From NCBI GenBank assembly GCA_918807975.1, contig OU964934.1:13082001-13146000 (forward strand): 64,000 nucleotides of DNA. The letters run 5' to 3'. This DNA comes from Aplidium turbinatum. Lineage: Eukaryota > Chordata > Ascidiacea > Aplousobranchia > Polyclinidae. The notes under the pieces were generated by a model. It was not told the origin of the DNA, made no database searches, and saw only the letters and a list, made by a program, of their open reading frames with translations. Shown here piece after piece: positions 54,001 through 63,557 of the stretch. Positions within the stretch are counted from its first letter, which is position 1. Every line of letters begins with the position of its first letter. The position numbers were made by a program, and so were the translations under genes.

Positions 54001-56645
54001 TTGTCATTTAATGACACGCCTTTAAACTTCGCGCTGCAGTCGAAAACGACTCTAAACTTGGCCGCATTGGTCGTGCAGTGATGGGGCACATAGCACGTCT
54101 TCCCTGGTGTGTCTACCACACCAGTTTCAAGTGGCACAGCATAGCCACATTTAATATATTCCTGCATTTTACCACGATACTCATTGAATAACTCCGGGTC
54201 AGCAATAAATCGCCGCTTCATTCCCTCTAAGCGCTTGAGTGCCATAGAGCGATTATTGCACAGGTCCGGGTGTTCATCTTTCCGCAGCAACCCTACAGAA
54301 TAGTGTCCATCCACCTTCTTCACTGTGTCCTGCATGATCTGCAGCGCACGTTTATCCTCAATTGAAGGACAGGGGGCCTGTGGCTCATCGATGTCATTAA
54401 AATCCTGCAACAATACATTTAACATTCTATCGCAAGACTCCTTTACGCTAAGAAAGTTTACCATTACTGGTGAGTTGAGTTGCCTATCGCCACCATCTTT
54501 CCCATAAATGGTCCAACCCAGAAGAGTGTGCAGTCCACATGGTTCTCCTGGTGCGCCAGTACGAACTTCCTGCAAAAGATAAGCCTGGTGAAGATCGCTA
54601 CCCAATAACAACTCAACCTTCCTATCTTTTAGTTCAGGGAACTTTAAGTCCTCCAAATGACTATATGCACTACTAAGTGCTTCGGTGGGAATACTGTGGC
54701 TGACATCCACAATCTGGTCCATCACCAGAGCATCTGCAACGGAAAACACAGCCTGCTCTTCCATTCCCTGCACAGCCAAAAAATCAATTTTCTTGTCATG
54801 AAAGGAGACAGCATTGGTGGTCAGCAACTCCACATTGCTTTTTGTCGCAGCAACCCCTAAGCGAGATACGAGGCTTGAGGAGCATAGACTGACGCTAGAA
54901 CCTTCATCGATAAAAGCATAAGTATAGGTATAGTTGGAGGGGTCCCCAGCCCATACCTTAACTGGCAAAACCTTAAAAATTGTTGTCCCAGATGTTGCTG
55001 GCACAGTTGCGGACGTTGTTGCTGAGATGCCCTTCTTCAGAGCAGAGGGGCTTTCCTCTTCCACACGGTTTACATGCAGAAGTGAATTATGCCTCGATCC
55101 ACACGTTGCACAAGATTTCTTAAATCTGCAATCAACCACTCTGTGGCCTGCTCTCAAGCAACAAAAACACAGTCTATGCTTTTGCACCAGGGTTCTTCTT
55201 TCTGCAACAGGCTTTTGTTTAAACATCTCACACTTCCATAGGGCATGCGACTCTGCACACAAACAACAGGACTCTTGCTTATGGTTAGCAGATTGGGAAA
55301 TCTGCTCTTGGGTTGTGCAAACCGAAGCACGCTTGTAGCCACCTTGCGGATTAGATCGAGCCATCGTTGGTTGTAGAGCTCTCTTAACATCTTTGCCTGG
55401 TTGCATAAGATGGCCATATTGGCTGTCGGCTCGAGAGGCTGCATCCTCGATCAAGACTCTTAAATCACCAAACGTGGCACAGTCCGATCCTAAGTGATTA
55501 ACATTAACGAACTGCTCCTTTAGCTTATAAGGAAGTCGCAGGAACAGCCGTTGAAGCACCTCGTCACTATTTAAAAGATGAGACTTACCCCAGCCATCGA
55601 AACTGACTTCACACTTATACATCTTGTCGCAAAGCTTTGTGAGGCCCGGCGCATCCCACTCTGAAATAGGGGGTCCTTGCAGCAAATCTTCCTTCACTTT
55701 GGCCATGAGTTTTCCAGGGTTGCCAAACCTTTTTCTCAATCTATCCCATGCCATTCCATATGCTCTTTCACTATTTTGCAAGCAACTCAGGCCAGATATT
55801 ACTTCCAAGGCCTGGCCTACACAATTGTCCTCCAAAAAGGCGATGCGATCTTCAAAGCTTAGATAGTTTGACTCAATGTATCGTTCAAAACGCCTTTTAA
55901 AGTTAAAGAACTTTAACACATTGCCGTCAAACTTCTCCAGCGACAACCGAGGACCATGAACATTTTGAAACCCTGCACTGAGCTGGGGTTGAGGCACGAC
56001 GATGGGAAATTCACTACTATTATTAGCTTCAGTGCGAAAGGGAGATGTGTAAGGATTAAGAATATTACTAGCACTACTGCTGCCCTGAAGGATACCCTGT
56101 TCTGCTTTTACAGGTGGTATCTTTACACCACTCTCACGGGGTGTCACGTGACTGCTAGACTCAGCAGCTTTGCCTGTGTCACTGCCTGCATCCATAACTA
56201 CAGATGATGTTTGATGTGACACTTGCTTGGATTGCTCTCGACAGCTTCGAATGAGGGTAGAGCATGCTTCAAGCAAACCATAAATGCTTTCCCCCATACG
56301 GTTCATCCTAGATTCCATTGAGCCTGATTGCTGTGGTTTGCATTTGAGTAAATCTAAACGTTTAAGGGAGAGCTTCCTTTGAAGTTCGAGGCATCTTTTC
56401 TTTACCTCCAAAACTTCAGAAGAACTCAGGAAATCATCACTTGAGCATAGCTCCATGTCGATGGAAGTTATGCCAAGCTCGATTTCAACCAGCTCTTGTT
56501 CTAACACAACGAGACCTGGCAGCTCTTCGCTAATGTCATGTTGACCACTAATATTAGAGGCGGCCTCATGCTGCTCTGTTGAGCCACTAGCATAACCATT
56601 TGGCTTACCCCGTCTTGGGGTTTGCTTGGGCTTTTTACGAGCCAT
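51048..56645 (-). CDS. BEL/Pao gag-pol polyprotein
   Basis: The frame is of usual BEL/Pao length. I took the ATG at 56645 as start, giving 1865 codons. In order it shows a gag region of the DUF1759 type (about 220-380), Cys/His knuckles (about 455-520), a retropepsin-like DUF1758 region (about 570-710), reverse transcriptase with a YVDD box (about 850-1060), a Pao RNase H region (about 1130-1300), a zinc-binding and integrase core region (about 1500-1700), and a C-terminal DUF5641 domain (about 1750-1850). No envelope-like gene is present. It belongs to the element and has no host function that can be seen. Confidence 0.93.
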   Translation of the reverse strand: MARKKPKQTPRRGKPNGYASGSTEQHEAASNISGQHDISEELPGLVVLEQELVEIELGITSIDMELCSSDDFLSSSEVLEVKKRCLELQRKLSLKRLDLLKCKPQQSGSMESRMNRMGESIYGLLEACSTLIRSCREQSKQVSHQTSSVVMDAGSDTGKAAESSSHVTPRESGVKIPPVKAEQGILQGSSSASNILNPYTSPFRTEANNSSEFPIVVPQPQLSAGFQNVHGPRLSLEKFDGNVLKFFNFKRRFERYIESNYLSFEDRIAFLEDNCVGQALEVISGLSCLQNSERAYGMAWDRLRKRFGNPGKLMAKVKEDLLQGPPISEWDAPGLTKLCDKMYKCEVSFDGWGKSHLLNSDEVLQRLFLRLPYKLKEQFVNVNHLGSDCATFGDLRVLIEDAASRADSQYGHLMQPGKDVKRALQPTMARSNPQGGYKRASVCTTQEQISQSANHKQESCCLCAESHALWKCEMFKQKPVAERRTLVQKHRLCFCCLRAGHRVVDCRFKKSCATCGSRHNSLLHVNRVEEESPSALKKGISATTSATVPATSGTTIFKVLPVKVWAGDPSNYTYTYAFIDEGSSVSLCSSSLVSRLGVAATKSNVELLTTNAVSFHDKKIDFLAVQGMEEQAVFSVADALVMDQIVDVSHSIPTEALSSAYSHLEDLKFPELKDRKVELLLGSDLHQAYLLQEVRTGAPGEPCGLHTLLGWTIYGKDGGDRQLNSPVMVNFLSVKESCDRMLNVLLQDFNDIDEPQAPCPSIEDKRALQIMQDTVKKVDGHYSVGLLRKDEHPDLCNNRSMALKRLEGMKRRFIADPELFNEYRGKMQEYIKCGYAVPLETGVVDTPGKTCYVPHHCTTNAAKFRVVFDCSAKFKGVSLNDKLLHGPDLTNNLVGTLFRFRQHPIAVVGDIKAMFSQVRVDEGDRDAFRFLWYPDDDLKREPVDYRMQTHVFGAKSSPCCAAFALRMTAKDNETGADQNTVNTVLKNVYVDDICHSCESPDQAIELIQQLRELLQSGGFHLTKFLSNSAEVLSSVLQEDLASKVDLPQCQLPTQKTLGVVWNAASDCMEVRVSIQQKPNTRRGVLSMISQTYDPLGLIQPFILPARQLLQQACDAQLDWDEPLNGLGPVNINWEAWLKALPELECVSIARSLTLFGKCAIRFELHGFCDASTSGYGVVFYVKVFYDDSVVICNFLFGKSRVAPLKPVSVPRLELTAAVLAAKVCNFILTECDFKFNCVVLWTDSTVVLRYINNTSTRFHTFVANRLSTIHMLTSVNQWHYVPTTLNPADLASRGVWPDKVNTAKLWFNGPKFLHDVTSNWPNQPDFVGGISSDDPEVKSIEHCSAQQHAITDSDSLCRLFTRYSHFHDLQRTVAWLLRFKLYLKRKCRDDSLTVKTDSLSVEEMDEAELAIVTAAQHQAYPTVFAVLHNHPGFDAPVELVSDLQLKKHVALKELQSLNPYVVNETLRVGGRLQQSSLSSGRRHPIILPYQHPITDLVIMRYHEREGHMGCSQVLTAIASRYWIVKGRSAVKRVLHSCMNCRFWKATAGKQQMGNLPAPLVNKSIPFQAAGTDLLGPLMVKSGRSSVKRYVCIFNCLATRAVHFEVVQSLEASAFIQAYRRFCSRRNVCPTDLYSDNGGNFVAADRELRQGLKNLHQKKVTDALLRHETNWHFNPPRASHQGGFYEIFFRLLRKLMRSLVGNATLDEFDLLTLVAEIERILNDRPITSLPSSPDDLQALTPSMILTGSACDTLPPDVFMKADGYRRSWRKTQYLTNKFWEQWLLQYLPLLQPRQKWFGTSPSLKPGDLVLVTDEATKRGHWPKAIVKEVMPDTNKLVRRVRVKVADGTEFVRDIRKICLLEGSMDF

Positions 56646-56837
56646 AATTAACACACAGCAATATACAAGCTACAAAAAACAAAATCTGTACGGTACTTAC
56701 CTTAGGTGAGGTGACAATTGACCTTCACGATATTACGGAGAATGTCAGTAAGCAACCTACTAAAATTACAGGGTTTAACGGTAACCAGTTCTACCTGACT
56801 AGAACAATGGCCTGACAGAGTACAGGCTTAGAAGCTT

Positions 56838-57535
56838 CAATCTTTGGCAGACCTGACAAGACTGCCCAAAGTGAAGATCTATTTACAAAATTTAAACAAA
56901 GTTTACAACGTGGCAGGCTCAAAGGCACAAACCAAAAAATGAATCCTTGGCAGACCTGAAAAGACTACCCTAGGATAACAAACAACTAGTTACAAAGTTC
57001 AAAGAAACTTTACAGCATGGCAGGCTCAAAGGCACAAACCAAAAAAAATGAATCCTAGGCAGACCTGAAAAGACTACCCTAGGATAACAAACAAATTACA
57101 AAATTCAAACAAACTTTACAGCATGGCAGGCTCAAAGGCACAAACCAAAAATGAATCCTTGGCAGACCTGAAAAGACTACCCTAGGATAACAAACAACTA
57201 GTTACAAAGTTCAAAGAAACTTTACAGCATGGCAGGCTCAAAGGCACACACCAACAAAATGAATCCTAGGCAGACCTGAAAAGACTACCCTAGGATAACA
57301 AACAAATTACAAAATTCAAACAAACTTTACAGCATGGCAGGCTCAAAGGCACAAACCAATAGTGAATCCTTGGCAGACCTGACAAGACTACCCTAGGATA
57401 ACAAAACAAATTACACAACTAGCTAAAGTGAGCTAGACAAAGGCACATACCATAAATGAATCCTTGGCAGACCTGAAAAGACTACCCTAGGATAACAAAC
57501 AAATTACACAACTAGCTAGAGTTAACTAGACAGGC
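56838..57535. repeat. Minisatellite of about 105 bp in the BEL leader
   Basis: About seven units share TTGGCAGACCTGAAAAGACT, ACCCTAGGATAACAAACAA and GCATGGCAGGCTCAAAGGCA. The array sits between the 5' LTR and the gag-pol start, so it would be part of the element's leader RNA. Units differ by small indels and base changes, more than the two LTRs differ from each other. The array therefore predates this insertion. Confidence 0.93.
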
Positions 57536-57573
57536 ATAACCTTGCACCAAGCAAAGGTATGTTTTATAAATGA

Positions 57574-57885
57574 TGTCTAAAACGTTTTCTGCCTAGACTG
57601 GATAAAGTGCAGGCCTTACTTATTAGAAGAAATGGTGTATTGAAAACGACAATAATAAAACAAAACAAACAGTTGCTTACCGAATTCTTACATATTCCCT
57701 AGTCACTCCAAATCTCCAGTTCTCCAGATTTATAAAACAATGACCACTCCAGTCCATGCCAAAACGTAAAAAGAAAGATCAACTAGCCAAAATTGTTAAT
57801 GCATGGCCGGGTCACTCAAGCATGAAAATAGAATGGAGCGGAGATACCACAATAATATTAAATGGGCGGGGAATCGTTTCTAACA
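57574..57885 (-). repeat. 5' LTR of the BEL/Pao element
   Basis: This is the partner of 49838-50149 and would contain the promoter for minus-strand transcription of the element. Confidence 0.95.
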
Positions 57886-57919
57886 ATAACTACATTTGAT
57901 TTGTTTATATTTATGTTAG

Positions 57920-58808
57920 TGTTCACGAAATTATGGCCAAGTTATCTGTCTCCGTATTGTGACATAGATTGTCGCGCAATCGTGACGTCATCATTGCGAT
58001 GCACTGTCACGCTTGAGCGACAATCTCTCGTCATTCTTTCTCTAATTTTCTAACTTGTGTTTTCCAAACGTGTTGCGTCTTTCTTTTACGATGTGTGAAT
58101 CTAACGGACGGACGTAATAAGAGTGTGAAGTGACTATTCCACATCACAATTGAACCCGTCTCTTGTTAACAATATACCATCAATCTTCACTCAACACATG
58201 TGGAACTTGAGTCAAAAGTTAGGAAGAAGACAGGTTGGTGTTACAGACGGTTGTTCGCCTGGTCAAACGTCATGTAGAAACCGTTCGGGTCTACTGAATA
58301 TTACGTCATGGAAATGCCTAAAACATGAGCCAAAATTGCACCATCGTCCGTAAGACTCGTGTCAGACCGGTTTAAACCTGTTTCAGTTTGAGACCTGTTT
58401 GGACATGAAATGCTGCGTCACGAACTGCTGGCGTGCCTTTGAGTTATCACAAATTTTTCTGATTCATTCTTGAAGTCGTGTGTTGGAAGTCGGTCGCACA
58501 TTTAACTGGTTTATTTGGTGCTTGCTAGCTGGACAAACTCTCCGTCTTTTATCCAAGTAATCTGTATCGTAGTGACAGTTTTTAGAGGTGCAAGGCGTTG
58601 CATTTCGATTTCGATAGCCGCGGGCTAATTTTACAGGAATACACTTTTGAAAAGACGTTTCGAAAGTGTGTTTATTTTTGGGTCATTGCATGCAGACGAA
58701 CGGATTTGGGAATCTTACGTTACAATTTTCCCACGAAGAGATTATGGTTTACCGCTGTGACCAGTTGGATAGCAGCTCATACATAGCGGTTATCAAAAAG
58801 AAAGAACA
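57920..58808 (+). repeat. 5' LTR of the second BEL/Pao element (889 bp)
   Basis: It begins TGTTCACGAAATTATGGCC and ends AAAGAACA. The sequence contains a direct partner at 63194-63552. Confidence 0.88.
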
Positions 58809-59330
58809 TCTTCAATTGTGTTACGCTGGTCACTTCAATCGTGAAGCTACAAGAATTGTTTTTGCTGGTGTTGTAAAACGCATATTGCTGGCCAACCGAA
58901 GCGGCCAAAGAACAGCAATCGAAAAAGCGAAACCAGATCTCCAGCTAGAGAAGTCACTAATTCTACTGTGGGGCAGTATAAGCACGGTTACTTTATACTG
59001 CCTGAAGCGGCTGGGGAACGGTCACCAGACCAACAATCCGTCGACGATCAAACTGTCCGAGGAGAGCAAGAAACTGTGTTATTCCACCGACCACAAGACG
59101 AAGCGCGCGACGCCATTTTGAAACTGGATCACGTGGACAAAGAGTGCGACGCTTCTCGTAAGGGCAGTGGTGCGAGGACTATTTCCTGCCTTTGGTCAGT
59201 GTGCTACTTATTTGATTGTGTATGTTATCGAGCTTTTATAGCAAATTTGTGTAGCCTACTGCAATTTAGTAGTAAAAGATAATTTGTTGATTACCGTACA
59301 TATTCCATTTAATAAGTTACTGAAATAACT

Positions 59331-62249
59331 ATGAGTGCCGCTTCCCTTGAGGACTGTCTGTGGGTCTCGGGCGGGCTAGGGAGTGTACAGGAGCCGGTCC
59401 GCCGCTCTTTGGTGGGGCGAGGTGGATCTGTCGTGGAGAGTGGGGCCACCGTAGCGCGGCTTCCGGTGAGTGGACCAGTAGTACAATCACAACTGCCCTC
59501 AGAGGTCGGTAGAGAGGAGGTTCACCAGGAAGTGTTAGGGCTACAGAATGACAGGGAAGCCCGTCAACGAAGGCGTCAGCTACTTAGTGACATCAGTGCG
59601 GCCACGAGACAGCTTGGGGAACTAAGAAGCAGAGACGAAGTGATAGAATTTGAATCACAGCATGTCAAGGCTCTAGATTGGAGGGTTAGAGACTTTTGTG
59701 CCATTACGCAGAAAGAGGACTCCGAACCTCGAGTCGCCCCCGAGTTTGAAATGTTGGTGAGGAGATGTAAAGAACGATGGGAGGAGCTAACAGACTCGCC
59801 CCCAGTAAATTCAGCTTCCCTGCCAAACATAACCATTGGGGTCCCTTCCTCATCTGCAGGGAAAAGCAGAAGGTCTGCGCATATTCTAGCTCAGATTGAT
59901 CTGGAAACTCAATTAGAACAGATTCAAATTGAGAACCGCTTAGATGAGGCGCGAGAGACAAGGAAATTGAAGGAGGCCGGAGAACAGGAAGCCCGAGAAG
60001 AGCTTAAGGAAGCCCGAGAAGAGCGTAAGCTGGCCAGAGAGCTTAAGGAGGCCCGGGAACAGGAAGCCCGAGAAGAGCTTAGGGAGTTACAAGTACGTGC
60101 AAGCTTGCAGAAGCAGATGGCCATGTCGGAATGCTATACAGAGAAGACACATAGCTTGAGGAGTTATCGCACGCGGGATTCCAAGACGAGCGCCCAGGTG
60201 AAAGATGGTCCCCATCTCAAGGAAAGCGAGAAACCAAAAAAAGCCCCTCACTCCGTGTTGTCTAAATTCTGTGCCCATATGGAGGCTGCTAACAAAGCAG
60301 ACAAGTTAATGGCCCCTAGCTTAAATGTACCTGTCTATGAGAGACCTATTAGATCTCCGCCAGGATTTACTGATACTACTAGGTATATCCCTAAGGGTAG
60401 TGCAGTCCATGATGGGTATTACAGCTTACCCCTGCATGAACGTGACGTGATGGCAAGGAGAAAACAGCAACCGCCCCTAGCCTACGACGGAGCATGCGAA
60501 AAGGCGTCAAGGAAGGACTATCTTGACATGGCCTCGCTCATAAAATATGACGGGTTTTCTATGCCCTTTATTGTTTCTAAAAACGAGATAAATGCTTTGT
60601 TAGAAAAATGCCCGTATGAGGATATGAGACTGAGCTTGATTAGAGCAGCATGTATTAAAACTGCTGCTCAAGACATAAGCTTGGTGATCAGTAGCACCCC
60701 AGGTTACAACGAAGCAATGCGTGCTAATATGGCATTGGAGCGTTTGTCTTTAAGATTTTCTGTTCGCGGCGGTTTTAATTCTGAGGCTTGTGTTAAAAGT
60801 ATCCGATTTGGGCCGCGTGTGTCGGGGGCTGACATTACTGGTTGGCGCAAGTTTCGGGCAGAATTACTAGATTGCCAAATATATGCGGCAGCATACAAGC
60901 GGTTGGACTACCTTGAAGGGAAATTTGTCTGTGATCTAGCTAAACGTTTGCCCGTTTATGCGCGTCAACGCTTCATTGATTTCTTAGGTGATAAATTTGG
61001 TTGTACGGCGGACCCTTCCTTTGATAGTTTGTTGCAGTTTGTTATTGCGGAAGAAAATGCGAAATCAACCGACTTTGGCGTTTGGTTAATGAGTGAGGAC
61101 CATAAGTCGAGCAATAACCATTCTTTTGGTAAGTCGGAGAGTAAAAGGGACGCGGGTGCATTTCAAGTGAAACATACGGCGGCCAAGGTTGACGGCTATG
61201 GTAATATAAATTCCGCAACGTCAAAAACGAGTGTCTCGTTGTGTGAGTGTTGCCTTTCGTTTGGTGTGAATGTGGATCATGGTTTGGAGGTATGTCATCG
61301 TTTGCAGGGTATGACTGTGGCAAAGCGTGAAGAGTTTTTCTACAAACATTGGCTCTGTTATAATTGTGGAGGAAAGCATTGGGCTAGAGATTGTCGCTGT
61401 GCCATGAACTGTGATCAGTGTCAGGATGCTAACTATAAAACGCCGAAGCATTTCGCTATGTTGCATGAATGGGTCGTTAATGATAGGCCAGCAAACAAAC
61501 CAGTTCCAAAGAAGGTACGCGAGTCCGCTGTGGACAAAGTTGACAAGTCTGCGGTTAATAAAACTGGAGTTCAAGGTAGAAAAAAATCAGTCTCTATGAG
61601 AAATGTGAAAGTGACACCTTGTAAAGTTTTAAACCGAACAGTTGCTGTGAAGGTCATAAACCCGGCAACTGGCTTAGAAAAGTTGGTGTACTGTCAGCTT
61701 GATTATGGATCCCAGATAACGCTGGTATCAAAATCATTGTGTGCAGAGTTGGGTTTACAGCCCTATGAAAACATTTCCTTTACCATGAAAACCTTAAACG
61801 GTGATGCGAAAGTTGATACTGGTTTGGTCAAATTTGTGGTAAAATCGTTGTCGACTGATGAGAGTTTTAACATAGATAATATTGTGTGTTCGACGTCATG
61901 GAGCGATGACATTGAAACCTTGCCCCATAAGCAAGAATTGAGTGGTTACAGACATTTTGATGACATTAGTGTGTTTGAATTGAAAAATCGTCAGACTGTG
62001 GACATTTTGACAGGCGACGACTGTCCATTCTTGTTAACTGTGCTTGAAGAGCGAGTTGGTAAAACGTTGTATAAGCCGCACGCGATCAACACACCGTTGG
62101 GATGGCTAGCCGGTGGGGGGCGGTCTCCTCTCTGTTCGGACAGTCGTGTCACAGTCAGGAAAGTACAGGTTTGTGATGACCTTGAGAACGTGAACTGGTT
62201 GAAACGTGAAAATTTGACGCGCGACTGCATGGTGGATGAATTAAGGTAG
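59331..62249 (+). CDS. BEL/Pao gag-protease polyprotein of the second element
   Basis: This 972-codon frame starts at an ATG. A Glu/Arg/Lys-rich coiled-coil-like stretch of repeated AREE.KEARE motifs spans about residues 200-265. A gag region follows, then Cys/His clusters at about 640-710 (including CYNCGGKHWARDC), and a DUF1758-type aspartic protease region at about 770-960. Reverse transcriptase and integrase are absent. Such gag-protease products are known from non-autonomous LTR elements. No host role can be seen. Confidence 0.88.
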   Translation: MSAASLEDCLWVSGGLGSVQEPVRRSLVGRGGSVVESGATVARLPVSGPVVQSQLPSEVGREEVHQEVLGLQNDREARQRRRQLLSDISAATRQLGELRSRDEVIEFESQHVKALDWRVRDFCAITQKEDSEPRVAPEFEMLVRRCKERWEELTDSPPVNSASLPNITIGVPSSSAGKSRRSAHILAQIDLETQLEQIQIENRLDEARETRKLKEAGEQEAREELKEAREERKLARELKEAREQEAREELRELQVRASLQKQMAMSECYTEKTHSLRSYRTRDSKTSAQVKDGPHLKESEKPKKAPHSVLSKFCAHMEAANKADKLMAPSLNVPVYERPIRSPPGFTDTTRYIPKGSAVHDGYYSLPLHERDVMARRKQQPPLAYDGACEKASRKDYLDMASLIKYDGFSMPFIVSKNEINALLEKCPYEDMRLSLIRAACIKTAAQDISLVISSTPGYNEAMRANMALERLSLRFSVRGGFNSEACVKSIRFGPRVSGADITGWRKFRAELLDCQIYAAAYKRLDYLEGKFVCDLAKRLPVYARQRFIDFLGDKFGCTADPSFDSLLQFVIAEENAKSTDFGVWLMSEDHKSSNNHSFGKSESKRDAGAFQVKHTAAKVDGYGNINSATSKTSVSLCECCLSFGVNVDHGLEVCHRLQGMTVAKREEFFYKHWLCYNCGGKHWARDCRCAMNCDQCQDANYKTPKHFAMLHEWVVNDRPANKPVPKKVRESAVDKVDKSAVNKTGVQGRKKSVSMRNVKVTPCKVLNRTVAVKVINPATGLEKLVYCQLDYGSQITLVSKSLCAELGLQPYENISFTMKTLNGDAKVDTGLVKFVVKSLSTDESFNIDNIVCSTSWSDDIETLPHKQELSGYRHFDDISVFELKNRQTVDILTGDDCPFLLTVLEERVGKTLYKPHAINTPLGWLAGGGRSPLCSDSRVTVRKVQVCDDLENVNWLKRENLTRDCMVDELR

Positions 62250-62288
62250 GGGTTAAAAGAGGCCACGCTGGCAGATTCGCGGCAGAGC

Positions 62289-62663
62289 ATGTCACTTGCT
62301 GATAAGTTTTGGGGTCACTGGACAGATTTCTGCCTACCTAAGTTGCGCGGTCGAAGAAAATGGAGAGACATCTGTCGCAATTTAGAACCCGGAGACTTGG
62401 TCCTGATATGGGATATGAATGATCGGCCTAAACGAGGGGACTACCGAATCGGCAGAGTGGTTGAAATTTTACCGCAGCATCGAAAGGGTAAAGACTTTGT
62501 GAGAAGGGTGAGGGTGGCTGTGGTAGCATGGGACACTAACACAAAGAAGTCGCACGTTGAAACCGTGCTTCGTGATATTTCTTGCGTTGCTCCGGTAGAG
62601 GGCGCGCGGGCACGCACTGCTGTGCTCGCTCCAGTTGGTTCGGGCCCCCCAGATGGACGTTAA
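62289..62663 (+). pseudogene. BEL/Pao C-terminal DUF5641 remnant
   Basis: The segment contains KFWGHWTDFCLPKL, then NLEPGDLVLIWD and RGDYRIGRVVEI, which correspond to the C-terminal part of the other BEL polyprotein (QKWFGTSPSLKPGDLVLV, KRGHWPKAIVKEV). It is a fossil piece of the 57920-63552 element. Confidence 0.85.
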
Positions 62664-63193
62664 GGGACGTCACTCATAGAAAATGTGTTCGCTTTATTAT
62701 TAATGTTTAATTGTTTATGACTTGTGTGATGTATGATGCTTATGCTCGCTGTTTACAAATTAAATAGATACAATTTGACTGGAACCGTATGTATTTATCA
62801 AGTACATATTGTCACTTTGAGTTACGCCAATATCGCTTACAGCAAATTTGCTTGTGATACCTGTGACTAAGCTGAGCATCTTATTCATTCTTTCACATTT
62901 AATTTAGTATCTTCATATGACAACTTTGTTTTTGTATAACTTTAGGTGTATGGTGTGTTAGTACTGTAATGTCGTGTGAGCATGGTCCGTTTTAAATACC
63001 TTCAGATAGCAGTGCGGGACTACAGGTTCATCTACATGACTGTGTCGTATGTATGTTATTTATACGACAATATTATGCGACATTGCAATTATGTTTAATG
63101 TGTGTTAGGTATGGCCAATGTTGAGTAATTTCGTTTAGGTAAAAATAATCTTCTAGAAAATAGATATTGTAATATTCATCTTGGAGGCTGCTA
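62664..63193. other. 3' non-coding part of the second BEL element
   Basis: AT-rich sequence between the last coding piece and the 3' LTR. Nothing further is recognised. Confidence 0.6.
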
Positions 63194-63552
63194 TGTTCAC
63201 GAAATTATGGCCAAGTTATCTGTCTCCGTATTGTGACATAGATTGTCGCGCAATCGTGACGTCATCATTGCGATGCACTGTCACGCTTGAGCGACAATCT
63301 CTCATCATTCTTTCTCTAATTTTCTAACTTGTGTTTTCCAAACGTGTTGCGTCTTTCTTTTACGATGTGTGAATCTAACGGACGGACGTAATAAGAGTGT
63401 GAAGTGACTATTCCACATCACAATTGAACCCGTCTCTTGTTAACAATATACCATCAATCTTCACTCAACACATGTGGAACTTGAGTCGAAAGTTAGGAAG
63501 AAGACAGGTTGGATAGCAGCTCATACATAGCGGTTATCAAAAAGAAAGAACA
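63194..63552 (+). repeat. 3' LTR of the second BEL/Pao element (359 bp)
   Basis: It matches the outer parts of 57920-58808 closely and is followed by the GTTAG target duplication. Confidence 0.9.
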
Positions 63553-63557
63553 GTTAG

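Larger units (their letters stand above)
49838..57885 (-). mobile_element. BEL/Pao LTR retrotransposon, looks whole and young
   Basis: It is flanked by the 5-bp duplication ATAAC (49833-49837 and 57886-57890). The two 312-bp LTRs (49838-50149 and 57574-57885) begin TGTCTAAAACG and end TTTCTAACA, and look identical by eye, which suggests a recent insertion. Transcription runs on the minus strand, so 57574-57885 is the 5' LTR. A polypurine-like tract (GGTTTTGGGGGTGGG, minus strand) abuts the 3' LTR. One long gag-pol frame lies between, and the leader carries a minisatellite. It inserted into the hAT fragment that begins at 49097. No break was noticed in the main frame. Confidence 0.95.
57920..63552 (+). 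mobile_element. Second BEL/Pao element, broken, lacking the central pol part
   Basis: It is bounded by the 5-bp duplication GTTAG (57915-57919 and 63553-63557). The LTRs, at 57920-58808 and 63194-63552, share TGTTCACG starts and GAACA ends, forming short inverted TGTTC/GAACA termini. They differ in length, and single-base differences between them are few. Coding on the plus strand includes gag, zinc knuckles, a protease region and the C-terminal DUF5641 part, while reverse transcriptase, RNase H and integrase are absent. It is broken, with at least two larger losses overall, and would depend on another BEL element to move. Only 34 bases separate it from the first BEL element. Confidence 0.9.

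Noticed and set aside
56838-57535. Regularly spaced repeats resembling a CRISPR array
   Set aside because: The whole 105-bp unit repeats, with no variable spacers. The array lies in a eukaryotic LTR element leader.
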